This document shows, one piece after another, positions 33,459 to 40,315 of a stretch of DNA of 45,467 bases. The notes beneath the pieces are model-generated. The model was not told where the DNA came from and made no database searches. It saw only the letters and a list, made by a program, of their open reading frames with translations. This DNA is from Neolewinella lacunae (GTDB lineage Bacteria; Bacteroidota; Bacteroidia; Chitinophagales; Saprospiraceae). Within the stretch, counting starts at the first letter, position 1. The number at the start of each line of letters is the position of its first letter. The translations under genes were made by a program, and so were the position numbers. The stretch covers positions 659 through 46,125 of the forward strand of contig NZ_JACSIT010000143.1 in assembly GCF_014349155.1 (NCBI RefSeq), read 5' to 3'.

Positions 33459-34535
33459 TTAGCCCAGTACGTCGACGCAGTTGAGGTCTTCGAAGGCTTG
33501 CTTGAGGCGCAGGCTGAAGGCTTCTTCGCCCTTGCGGACCCAGACCCGGGGATCGTAGAATTTCTTGTTGGGCTGCTCTTCGCCTTTGGGGTTGCCGATC
33601 TGGCCCTGAAGGTAGTCGCGGTTGGCCGCTTCGTAGGCGCGCACGCCGTCCCAGTAGGCCCACTGCAGGTCGGTATCAATGTTCATCTTGATGGCGCCGT
33701 AGCTGATGGCCTCGCGGATTTCCTCCTGGCTGGAGCCCGAGCCGCCGTGGAAGACGAAGTTGATGGGGTTATTGGCCGTCAGGGAAAGCTGTTCCTTGAG
33801 GTAGTCCTGGCTGTTTTTCAGGATGATGGGGCGCAGGGAGACGTTGCCGGGCTTGTAGACGCCGTGGACGTTGCCGAAGGCGGCGGCGATGGTAAAGCGG
33901 TCGCTGATTTTGCTCAGGGCCTGGTGGCTGGCGAAGACCTCTTCGGGTTGGGTGTAGAGGCGGCTGCTGTCTACGTCGCTGTTGTCTACGCCGTCTTCCT
34001 CACCGCCCGTGACGCCGAGTTCGATTTCAATGGTCATGCCAATTTTGGCCATCCGCTTGAAGTACTTTGCGCTGATTTCCAGGTTTTCTTCCAGGGGCTC
34101 TTCGCTCAGGTCGAGCATGTGGCTGCTGTAAAGGGGAAAGCCACGCTTGGCGTAGAATTGCTCCCCCGCCTCCAGCAGGCCGTCGATCCAGGGCAGCAGG
34201 TTTTTGGCGCAGTGGTCAGTGTGCAAAATGACGGGCACACCGTAGGCTTCGGCCATCGTGTGGACGTGCATGGCACCGGAAAGGCCGCCGACGATGGAGG
34301 CGCGCTGGTTGGCATTGCTCAAGCCTTTGCCCGCGAAAAACTGGGCACCGCCGTTGGAAAACTGGACGATGACGGGGCTGTTGAGGGCCTTGGCCGTTTC
34401 CAGTACGGCGTTGACGGTGCTGCTGCTGGTAACGTTGACGGCCGGAATGGCAAATTGCTGCTCGTTGGCGTAACGGAACAGGGCGCTTACTTCATCTCCG
34501 TGGAGGACACCGGCGCGAAAGGATTGCTTAGCCAT
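33459..34535 (-). CDS. fbaA: Class II fructose-bisphosphate aldolase
   Basis: A 358-residue zinc-dependent aldolase that interconverts fructose 1,6-bisphosphate with DHAP and glyceraldehyde 3-phosphate. Family blocks: AIPAVNVTSSSTVNAVLE at the N-terminus, HTDHCAKNLLPWIDGLL with the zinc His and catalytic Asp, EIELGVTGGEEDGVDN (zinc-site Glu), FGNVHGVYKPGN with a zinc His, and FHGGSGSS plus NIDTDLQWAYWDG at the C-terminal phosphate site. The length matches the E. coli-type (class IIA). ATG 34535 starts the conserved domain; the longer frame to 34673 crosses an 18-bp motif. A TACCTTCG element at 34561-34568 (minus) fits a -7 box. Confidence 0.95.
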   Translation of the reverse strand: MAKQSFRAGVLHGDEVSALFRYANEQQFAIPAVNVTSSSTVNAVLETAKALNSPVIVQFSNGGAQFFAGKGLSNANQRASIVGGLSGAMHVHTMAEAYGVPVILHTDHCAKNLLPWIDGLLEAGEQFYAKRGFPLYSSHMLDLSEEPLEENLEISAKYFKRMAKIGMTIEIELGVTGGEEDGVDNSDVDSSRLYTQPEEVFASHQALSKISDRFTIAAAFGNVHGVYKPGNVSLRPIILKNSQDYLKEQLSLTANNPINFVFHGGSGSSQEEIREAISYGAIKMNIDTDLQWAYWDGVRAYEAANRDYLQGQIGNPKGEEQPNKKFYDPRVWVRKGEEAFSLRLKQAFEDLNCVDVLG

Positions 34536-34560
34536 GGGTGGTTCTTGTTTTTTGGGACCG

Positions 34561-34568
34561 CGAAGGTA
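34561..34568 (-). promoter_or_regulatory. Probable -7 element (TACCTTCG) for the aldolase gene
   Basis: One mismatch from TAnnTTTG on the minus strand, with a predicted leader of about 22 nt to the ATG at 34535. Confidence 0.4.
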
Positions 34569-34643
34569 AGGCAGATTCCGCCTCGCTTGTGAACAAAATC
34601 CCGCTTTAGTCCGCTGCCCAAATCCGCATTCGACCTGTTTTTC

Positions 34644-34661
34644 GGGCGCGGACGCAGGTGC
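34644..34661 (+). repeat. 18-bp dispersed motif, copy 13
   Basis: Exact match with N=A, about 109 bp upstream of the aldolase start codon in the divergent spacer. Confidence 0.85.
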
Positions 34662-34917
34662 AAAGGTTGTCAAAACCCAGTGTTGAGCTGCTTCCCCCCG
34701 GCCTCGGACCGTAGCTTAGCGTCGTGCCATCTCCCGGTGGCGGAGCAGCGAGGAGAGGCGAAACGGCAGGATGGCCGAAGAAGAAAAAGGGCGGGCGCAT
34801 CGGAACATCCGCCCCGCGCCTTACCTTGTAGAAAAACCCGCCGCAGGGCCTTGAATGACCGGCCCAATTTCGCCCACTTCAGCCCAAGCACTATCTCGCC
34901 TCTTTTACGCCCAAACC

Positions 34918-36390
34918 ATGCAATTGAAAGAAAACCGCCTGCTTAAAAACCTGGCCTACCTCAACGGGGAATGGACTGCCGCCCGCGAGGGAAGCACCTT
35001 CCGGGTCTGTAATCCCTACGACGGCAGCTTGCTGGCCGAGGTGGCCGACCTCGGAGAAGAAGAAACCTGCCGCACCATCGAGCTGGCCCGCCAGGCCCAG
35101 GTGCAGTGGGCCGGTAAAAGCGCTGGGCACCGCTCCCGCATCCTTCGCCGCTGGCACGATCTGATCCTGGAACATACGGATGACCTGGCCCTCATCCTTA
35201 CATCCGAGCAGGGTAAGCCCCTGGCCGAAGCCGTGGGGGAAATCCGCTACGGTGCCTCCTTCGTGGAGTGGTACGCCGAAGAAGCCAAGCGGGCCTACGG
35301 AGACGTCATCCCCGCCCACGGATCCGACAAACGCATCACCATCCTCAAGCAGCCGGTGGGCGTCGTGGCGGCCATTACCCCCTGGAATTTTCCCGTCGCG
35401 ATGGTTACCCGCAAGGTAGCCCCCGCCTTGGCCGTAGGTTGCAGCGTCATCCTAAAGCCAGCCGATGCCACGCCGCTCTCCGCCCTGGCCCTCGCCGTGC
35501 TGGCCCACGAGGCCGGCTTCCCCCCCGGGGTTTTTAACGTCATCACCACCACCTGGGCCAAGGAAGTTGGGAAGTTGTTTTGCACCAGCCCGCTCGTCCG
35601 CAAACTCAGCTTCACCGGTTCTACTGCCGTGGGCAAAGAACTCATGCGGCAGTGCGCTACGACCGTGAAAAAGCTTTCCCTTGAACTGGGCGGCAATGCC
35701 CCCTTCATTGTTTTTGACGACGCCGATTTGCCCGCTGCGGTGCAAGGGGCCATCGAAAGCAAATACCGCAACGGCGGGCAGACCTGTGTCTGTGCCAACC
35801 GCATCTACGTGCAGGCGGGCATCTACGAGCGCTTCGTGGCGGAGTTTGCCGCCGCCACGCAGGAGCTTAAGCTGGGCGACGGACGCCTGGCAGAAACCGA
35901 CCTCGGGCCACTCATCAACAAAGCTGCGCTCGAAAAAGTGGAGCAGTTGGTAGACGATGCCTGCGCTAAAGGCGCGCGTGCCCTGACCGGCGGCCACAGT
36001 TCTACCCTGGGCGGGTACTTTTACGCGCCGACGGTGCTTACCGACGTCAACCATACCATGGACATCCACCAGGCGGAAATCTTTGGGCCGGTAGCACCCA
36101 TTTTCCGCTTCGAGACGGAAGCCGATGCCATCCGTGCGGCCAACGATACGCGGGCGGGGCTGGCCGCTTATTTCTACGGCCGGGACTACGCCCGGATCTG
36201 GCGCGTTGCCGAGGCGCTGGAATTTGGCATGGTGGGGATCAATACCGGGATGATTTCCACGGCGGTTGCCCCCTTCGGCGGCATCAAAGAATCGGGATTC
36301 GGGCGCGAAGGCTCTTTTTATGGCCTGGATGATTACCTGGAGGTGAAGTACCTATGCTGGGGCGGCATCGAACCCACTCCTGCCGGTTAA
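34918..36390 (+). CDS. gabD: NAD(P)-dependent succinate-semialdehyde dehydrogenase
   Basis: A 490-residue aldehyde dehydrogenase. It shows the cofactor-binding TPWNFPVAMVTRKVAPALA, FTGSTAVGKELM, the general base Glu in KLSLELGGNAPF, and the catalytic Cys in GGQTCVCANRIYV. The C-terminal INTGMISTAVAPFGGIKESGFGREGS is typical of the GabD subfamily. It would oxidise succinate semialdehyde to succinate in 4-aminobutyrate breakdown; no gabT is adjacent. ATG 34918 is chosen because the next residues begin the conserved helix; an ATG at 34855 would add 21 residues. It converges with rlmH, 5 bp between stops. Confidence 0.9.
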   Translation: MQLKENRLLKNLAYLNGEWTAAREGSTFRVCNPYDGSLLAEVADLGEEETCRTIELARQAQVQWAGKSAGHRSRILRRWHDLILEHTDDLALILTSEQGKPLAEAVGEIRYGASFVEWYAEEAKRAYGDVIPAHGSDKRITILKQPVGVVAAITPWNFPVAMVTRKVAPALAVGCSVILKPADATPLSALALAVLAHEAGFPPGVFNVITTTWAKEVGKLFCTSPLVRKLSFTGSTAVGKELMRQCATTVKKLSLELGGNAPFIVFDDADLPAAVQGAIESKYRNGGQTCVCANRIYVQAGIYERFVAEFAAATQELKLGDGRLAETDLGPLINKAALEKVEQLVDDACAKGARALTGGHSSTLGGYFYAPTVLTDVNHTMDIHQAEIFGPVAPIFRFETEADAIRAANDTRAGLAAYFYGRDYARIWRVAEALEFGMVGINTGMISTAVAPFGGIKESGFGREGSFYGLDDYLEVKYLCWGGIEPTPAG

Positions 36391-36395
36391 AACTC

Positions 36396-36869
36396 CTACT
36401 CGTTGTGGTAGTTTTCGCCGCGCAGGATGGTCATCGCCCGGTAGAGCTGCTCGGAAAAGAACAGGCGGATCATCTGATGGCTGAAGGTCATCTTCCCCAG
36501 GCTCAGGCTGCCGTTGGCGCGGGCGTAGATCGCGGGCGAGAAGCCGTAAGCGCCGCCCACCAGAAAAACCAGGCGGTGGTAGGGGAGTTGCAGCTGACGA
36601 TCCAGCCACTGGGCGAAGGCGACGCTGCCGAAGTGCTGCCCTTTTTCATCGAGCAAGATCAGCCCATCTTCGGGTTTCAGGCGGGCCATGATTAACTCTC
36701 CTTCTTTTTCCTTGCGTAACTCCGGGCTGAGCTTGCCGCCGCCTTTTACGTCGGGGATCACCTCAAAACTGATGGGCAGATAGTGCCCCAGGCGCTTGGT
36801 GTAAATCGCTTCTCCTTCGCGCAGATAGGCTTCGGTGGTTTTTCCGATGTAGTAGACTTGTACTTTCAT
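36396..36869 (-). CDS. rlmH: 23S rRNA pseudouridine-1915 N3-methyltransferase RlmH
   Basis: A 157-residue SPOUT-class methyltransferase that methylates pseudouridine 1915 (E. coli numbering) in helix 69. Diagnostic parts are MKVQVYYIGKTTEAYL at the start, LLDEKGQHFGSVAFAQWL, VFLVGGAYGFSP (SAM-binding knot), and the C-terminal SLGKMTFSHQMIRLFFSEQLYRAMTILRGENYHNE. The start at 36869 gives the conserved N-terminus exactly. Only 5 bp separate it from the converging gabD stop. Confidence 0.96.
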   Translation of the reverse strand: MKVQVYYIGKTTEAYLREGEAIYTKRLGHYLPISFEVIPDVKGGGKLSPELRKEKEGELIMARLKPEDGLILLDEKGQHFGSVAFAQWLDRQLQLPYHRLVFLVGGAYGFSPAIYARANGSLSLGKMTFSHQMIRLFFSEQLYRAMTILRGENYHNE

Positions 36870-36974
36870 GGGCATCTTCTGAAGGGATGGTAGCTGTTCT
36901 GACTCGGCAAGGGGAGGAAGGTAGAAAAACCAGGAACAGGGAAAGGAAGGTTCGCAGGGCAATTGTCAGTTTTA

Positions 36975-36992
36975 TGGCGCGGCCGCAGGTGC
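36975..36992 (+). repeat. 18-bp dispersed motif, copy 14
   Basis: TGGCGCGGCCGCAGGTGC, mismatch only at position 1, about 106 bp upstream of the rlmH start. Confidence 0.8.
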
Positions 36993-37027
36993 CCGGGAAA
37001 GGGGTAGGGAGCGGTGTTGGTCCTGGG

Positions 37028-37232
37028 GGAGGACCCCGGATTACGGATGCTGTAGCACCGATTGTGTGGGAGTACCCCGGATTACGGATGCTGTAGCACC
37101 GTTTGTGCGGGAGGACCCCGGATTGCGGATGCTGTAGCACCGTTTGTGTGGGAGGACCCCGGATTGCGGATGCTGTAGCACCGATTGTGCGGGAGTACCC
37201 CGGATTACGGATGCTGCGCATCCTCCATCCGG
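37028..37232. repeat. 41-bp tandem repeat array (five copies)
   Basis: Units start at 37028, 37069, 37110, 37151 and 37192, each exactly 41 bp and beginning gga.ga/taccccggatt. Each carries cggatgctgtagcaccg with a tgct-gt-agca dyad. Units differ only at a few positions: gga/gta after the first gga, ttacgg/ttgcgg, gattgtg/tttgtg, and gtg/gcg. The last unit degenerates after cggatgctg. The whole unit is conserved, so there are no spacers. Confidence 0.9.
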
Positions 37233-37305
37233 GGTTATTCAGGTTTGACCCCTCCGGGGTCGGTGGGCCAGGCTACCAAGGCGTTTGGATATCATGCTTT
37301 GGCGG

Positions 37306-38685
37306 TCAGTCTGCTAAATCGTATTCTTTGATTTTCCGGTAGAGGGTGCGTTCGGAGATGCCTAGTTCGGCGGCGGCTTCTTTGCGGCGGCCACCGTGTT
37401 TGCGGAGGGCTTTGCGGATGAGGTCTTTTTCGGCGTCGGCCAGGCTGAGGTTTTCCTCGACCACTTCGCTTTCGGCGTAGGCGCGGTGCATGTCGTGGCT
37501 GACGATGACGGGGGCGTCAACGGTGCTGGCCTGGAGACCACCGCTCGTTGTCCCCCGCCGTGCACCTGCGTCCGCGCCCCCGGTGCGCTCACGGCTGGGA
37601 AAATCGCGGAGGAAGTCCTCGGTGCTGTTCCGGGGCTGCAAGCCACGCTCGGCGACCATGCGGTCCAGCACCTCTCCGGCATCGGTGAGGTGGGCGGGCA
37701 TCTGGAGGGAGCGGACCTTGGTCATGTCGGGGATGCTCAGGTCGTTGCTGCTGATCAACTCGGAGACGAGGCGCTTGAGTTGGATCATGTCTTCGCGCAT
37801 TTCGAAGAGGACCTTGTAGAGGATTTCCCGCTCGTGCATGGAGATGCCCGGGCCCTGGTCTTTGCGGTCTTCCGCGCGGATGGCCGGGAGGTTGCGCTGA
37901 AGGAGTTGGGGCATCATATCGGCGAGATCGATGGCCGTCATTTCCCGCTTTTCGGAGAGGATACTGAGGCGTTCAGCGACGTTTTTCAGTTCCCGGATGT
38001 TTCCCGGCCAGCGGTAGTTCTCCAGCAGCCAGCGGGCTTCTTCGTCGAGCCGGACGGCCTCAATGCTCTGCTTTTCCGCAAAATTGTTGGCGAAAAAGCG
38101 GAAGAGGAGGTAAATGTCTTCCTGCCGCTCGCGCAGGGCTGGCATGTCGATGGGTACGGTCGCCAGGCGATAGTAGAGGTCTTCGCGGAACTTGCCATCG
38201 CTGACGCGCTCGATCAGGCGGCGGTTGGTGGCGGCAACTACGCGGACATCCGTGCGTTGCACCTTATTGGAACCCATCCGGATGAACTCGCCATTTTCGA
38301 GTACCCGCAGGAGATAGGATTGGGTTTCGAGGGGCATTTCCCCGATTTCATCGAGGAAGATCGTACCTCCGTTGAGGGTTTCGAAGTAGCCTTTGCGGTC
38401 GGCGCGGGCGTCAGTATAGGCCCCTTTTTCGTGGCCAAACAATTCCGAGTTGATGGTCCCCGGGGGGAGTGCACCGCAGTTGATGGCGATGAAGCCCTCG
38501 TGTTTGCGCACGCTGTTGTCGTGAATGATGCGGGAAATTACCTCTTTGCCCACGCCGCTTTCGCCGGTGATGAGCACGGATAGATCGGTGGAAGCAACGC
38601 GCAGCGCCGTCTGGAGGGCGTTCTCCAGCGCGGGGGAACGGCCGACGATGCCGTAGCGGCGTTTGATCGTGTCGAGGTTAGCCAT
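37306..38685 (-). CDS. Sigma-54-dependent activator (AAA+/Fis type) without receiver domain
   Basis: A 459-residue bacterial enhancer-binding protein. The AAA+ domain starts at once (YGIVGRSPALENALQTALRVASTDLSVLITGESGVGKE, Walker A), then Walker B GGTIFLDEIGE and the REDLYYRL arginine-finger region. The sigma-54 contact loop is GAYTDA rather than GAFTGA. The C-terminus is a Fis-type helix-turn-helix (KHGGRRKEAAAELGISERTLYRKIKEY). There is no N-terminal sensor domain. The variable linker (about residues 340-410) contains an in-frame 18-bp motif. It follows miaB by 32 bp and is likely cotranscribed; this gene order is common in Bacteroidota. Confidence 0.9.
   Translation of the reverse strand: MANLDTIKRRYGIVGRSPALENALQTALRVASTDLSVLITGESGVGKEVISRIIHDNSVRKHEGFIAINCGALPPGTINSELFGHEKGAYTDARADRKGYFETLNGGTIFLDEIGEMPLETQSYLLRVLENGEFIRMGSNKVQRTDVRVVAATNRRLIERVSDGKFREDLYYRLATVPIDMPALRERQEDIYLLFRFFANNFAEKQSIEAVRLDEEARWLLENYRWPGNIRELKNVAERLSILSEKREMTAIDLADMMPQLLQRNLPAIRAEDRKDQGPGISMHEREILYKVLFEMREDMIQLKRLVSELISSNDLSIPDMTKVRSLQMPAHLTDAGEVLDRMVAERGLQPRNSTEDFLRDFPSRERTGGADAGARRGTTSGGLQASTVDAPVIVSHDMHRAYAESEVVEENLSLADAEKDLIRKALRKHGGRRKEAAAELGISERTLYRKIKEYDLAD
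37562..37579 (-). repeat. 18-bp dispersed motif, copy 15 (inside sigma-54 activator)
   Basis: Exact match on the coding strand with N=A, read in frame as Gly-Ala-Asp-Ala-Gly-Ala in the linker before the DNA-binding domain, the same frame and peptide as copy 1. Confidence 0.85.
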
Positions 38686-38717
38686 AGGTTGGGTGTTCCA
38701 GCGCAGGGGGCTGGAGT

Positions 38718-40148
38718 TTAGCGCGCGCCGAACAAGGTGGCACTGGTGGAATCAATGATGCGGACCGTTACGTAATCGCCGGGTTTTTCCCCTTCCAGCT
38801 TAGGGAATACCACCATGCGGTTTTGGGTGGTGCGCCCTTTCCAGTCGGCGGCAGATTTTTTGGAATCACCCTCAATGAGGACCTCGAAGCTTTTGCCGAC
38901 TTCGGCTGCGTTGAGCTCACGGCTGATGTCGGTCTGTAAGTCAATGATCTCCTGCAAACGCCGCTTTTTCACGGGTTCGGGGACGTCGTCAACGAATTTT
39001 TTGGCCGCCGGCGTGCCCGGGCGCTCGCTGTAGAAGAACATGTAGCTCATCGAGTAGCGGGCGTAGGCAATCATCGAAAGGGTATCCTGGTGCTCTTCCT
39101 CGGTCTCGGTGCAAAAGCCGGTGATGATGTCGGAACTGATGGCGCAGTCGGGCATGATCTCGTAGATGCGGTCTACCTTGGCCTGGTACCAGGCGCGGTC
39201 GTAGGTCCGGTTCATCAATTCGAGGATGCGCGAATTGCCCGACTGGACGGGCAGGTGGATGTACTTACAGACGTTGTGGTGGTCGCGCATGGCGTAGAGC
39301 ACCTCATCGGTAATGTCTTTGGGGTGGCTGGTGCTGAAGCGGATGCGCAGGGCGGGGTCTACTGCAGCAGTCATGGCCAGCAGTTGCGCAAAGTTGACAC
39401 TTTCGCCCGTTTCGGGGTTTTCCCACTTGTAGCTGTCGACGTTCTGCCCCAGCAGGGTCACTTCGCGGTAGCCACGGTCGAAGAGGTCGGTGGCCTCCGC
39501 AACGATGCTGAAGGCGGAGCGGCTGCGTTCGCGGCCCCGGGTGAAGGGCACCACGCAAAAGGAACACATGTTATCGCAGCCCCGCATAATGGAGATGAAA
39601 GCCGTGATGCCGTTGGACTGGAGGCGAACGGGGCTGATATCGGCGTAGGTCTCCTCGCGGCTCAGGAATACGTTGACGCCTTTTTCACCCTCTTCGGCAC
39701 CCGCCACGAGGCCGGGCAGGTCGCGGTAGGCATCGGGGCCGACTACCAGGTCGACGAGTTTCTCTTCTTCCAGGAACTTGGCCTTGAGGCGCTCCGCCAT
39801 GCAGCCGAGGACCCCCACCATGGTGCCGGGGTGGCGTTGCTTGACCTTATCGAAGACCCGCAGGCGTTTGCGTACCGTGTCTTCGGCCTTCTCGCGGATG
39901 GAGCAGGTATTGATCAGGATCAGGTCGGCACTTTCCAGGTCGCGCGTAGGGCCGTAGCCCGCCTCGCCGAGGATGGATGCGACAATCTCGGAGTCAGAAA
40001 AATTCATCTGACAGCCGTAGCTCTCGATGTAAAAACGCTTCTCGCCGGGGCGCTTGGGTGCGAAATCCGCCCCAAATACCTCGCCTTGTTTCGTCTCATC
40101 TACCGTCTTGGTTTCCAGATCGTGGAGCGTGGGATTGTCGTTATACAT
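38718..40148 (-). CDS. miaB: tRNA-2-methylthio-N6-isopentenyladenosine synthase MiaB
   Basis: A 476-residue radical SAM methylthiotransferase that modifies i6A37 to ms2i6A37 in tRNAs. The N-terminal cluster ligands are in YGCQMN, NTCSIRE and LGCMAER. The radical-SAM motif is GCDNMCSFC (CxxxCxxC), followed by [10 protein letters not shown], and a C-terminal TRAM domain ([11 protein letters not shown]..., [13 protein letters not shown]). ATG 40148 is chosen over 40175, which adds nine residues ahead of the promoter-proximal boundary. A TATCTTTG -7 element lies 25 bp upstream. First gene of an operon with the sigma-54 activator. Confidence 0.96.
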   Translation of the reverse strand: MYNDNPTLHDLETKTVDETKQGEVFGADFAPKRPGEKRFYIESYGCQMNFSDSEIVASILGEAGYGPTRDLESADLILINTCSIREKAEDTVRKRLRVFDKVKQRHPGTMVGVLGCMAERLKAKFLEEEKLVDLVVGPDAYRDLPGLVAGAEEGEKGVNVFLSREETYADISPVRLQSNGITAFISIMRGCDNMCSFCVVPFTRGRERSRSAFSIVAEATDLFDRGYREVTLLGQNVDSYKWENPETGESVNFAQLLAMTAAVDPALRIRFSTSHPKDITDEVLYAMRDHHNVCKYIHLPVQSGNSRILELMNRTYDRAWYQAKVDRIYEIMPDCAISSDIITGFCTETEEEHQDTLSMIAYARYSMSYMFFYSERPGTPAAKKFVDDVPEPVKKRRLQEIIDLQTDISRELNAAEVGKSFEVLIEGDSKKSAADWKGRTTQNRMVVFPKLEGEKPGDYVTVRIIDSTSATLFGAR

Positions 40149-40172
40149 AGGTGATGCACCTTTTTGAGCCCG

Positions 40173-40180
40173 CAAAGATA
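40173..40180 (-). promoter_or_regulatory. -7 element (TATCTTTG) for the miaB operon
   Basis: A perfect TAnnTTTG on the minus strand, placing transcription start near 40169 and a leader of about 21 nt. Confidence 0.6.
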
Positions 40181-40256
40181 CGGTGCCCGGCTGACAGAAT
40201 GACAGTTTCGCCCCGCTTTTTCGTCGAATCGAAACTTTCTTTCCACGTGCAAAGAC

Positions 40257-40292
40257 AAAACCCCGCCTCCGGGTGGCTGGAGACGGGGTTTT
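40257..40292 (-). terminator. Terminator of the subtilisin-like protease gene
   Basis: aaaaccccg pairs with cggggtttt and ctcc with ggag, with one mismatch, around a gggtggct loop. On the minus strand a TTTTGTCTTTG tail follows. It lies 24 bp past the protease stop. Confidence 0.88.
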
Positions 40293-40315
40293 GTAGGGGT
40301 AAAGAACGGCGAAGC

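Larger units (their letters stand above)
34536..34917. other. 382-bp divergent intergenic region
   Basis: It separates the aldolase (minus) and semialdehyde dehydrogenase (plus) genes. It holds the probable aldolase -7 box, an 18-bp motif copy, and TACCTTG near 34822 (one base short of a -7 element) facing the dehydrogenase. No gene recognised. Confidence 0.5.
36870..37305. other. 436-bp spacer with repeats between rlmH and the sigma-54 activator
   Basis: It holds an 18-bp motif copy, a five-copy 41-bp tandem array and a short inverted stretch (catccggggttattc... near 37215-37260). No protein gene recognised. Confidence 0.6.

Noticed and set aside
33498-34592. 364-residue plus-strand frame opposite the aldolase gene
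   Set aside because: Antisense shadow of a clear class II aldolase.
37028-37232. CRISPR array in the 41-bp repeats
   Set aside because: The whole 41-bp unit repeats, with no unique spacers; only five copies and no cas genes.
37396-38583. 395-residue plus-strand frame opposite the sigma-54 activator
   Set aside because: Antisense shadow; no recognisable domain.
39090-40154. 354-residue plus-strand frame opposite miaB
   Set aside because: Antisense shadow of a clear radical-SAM gene.
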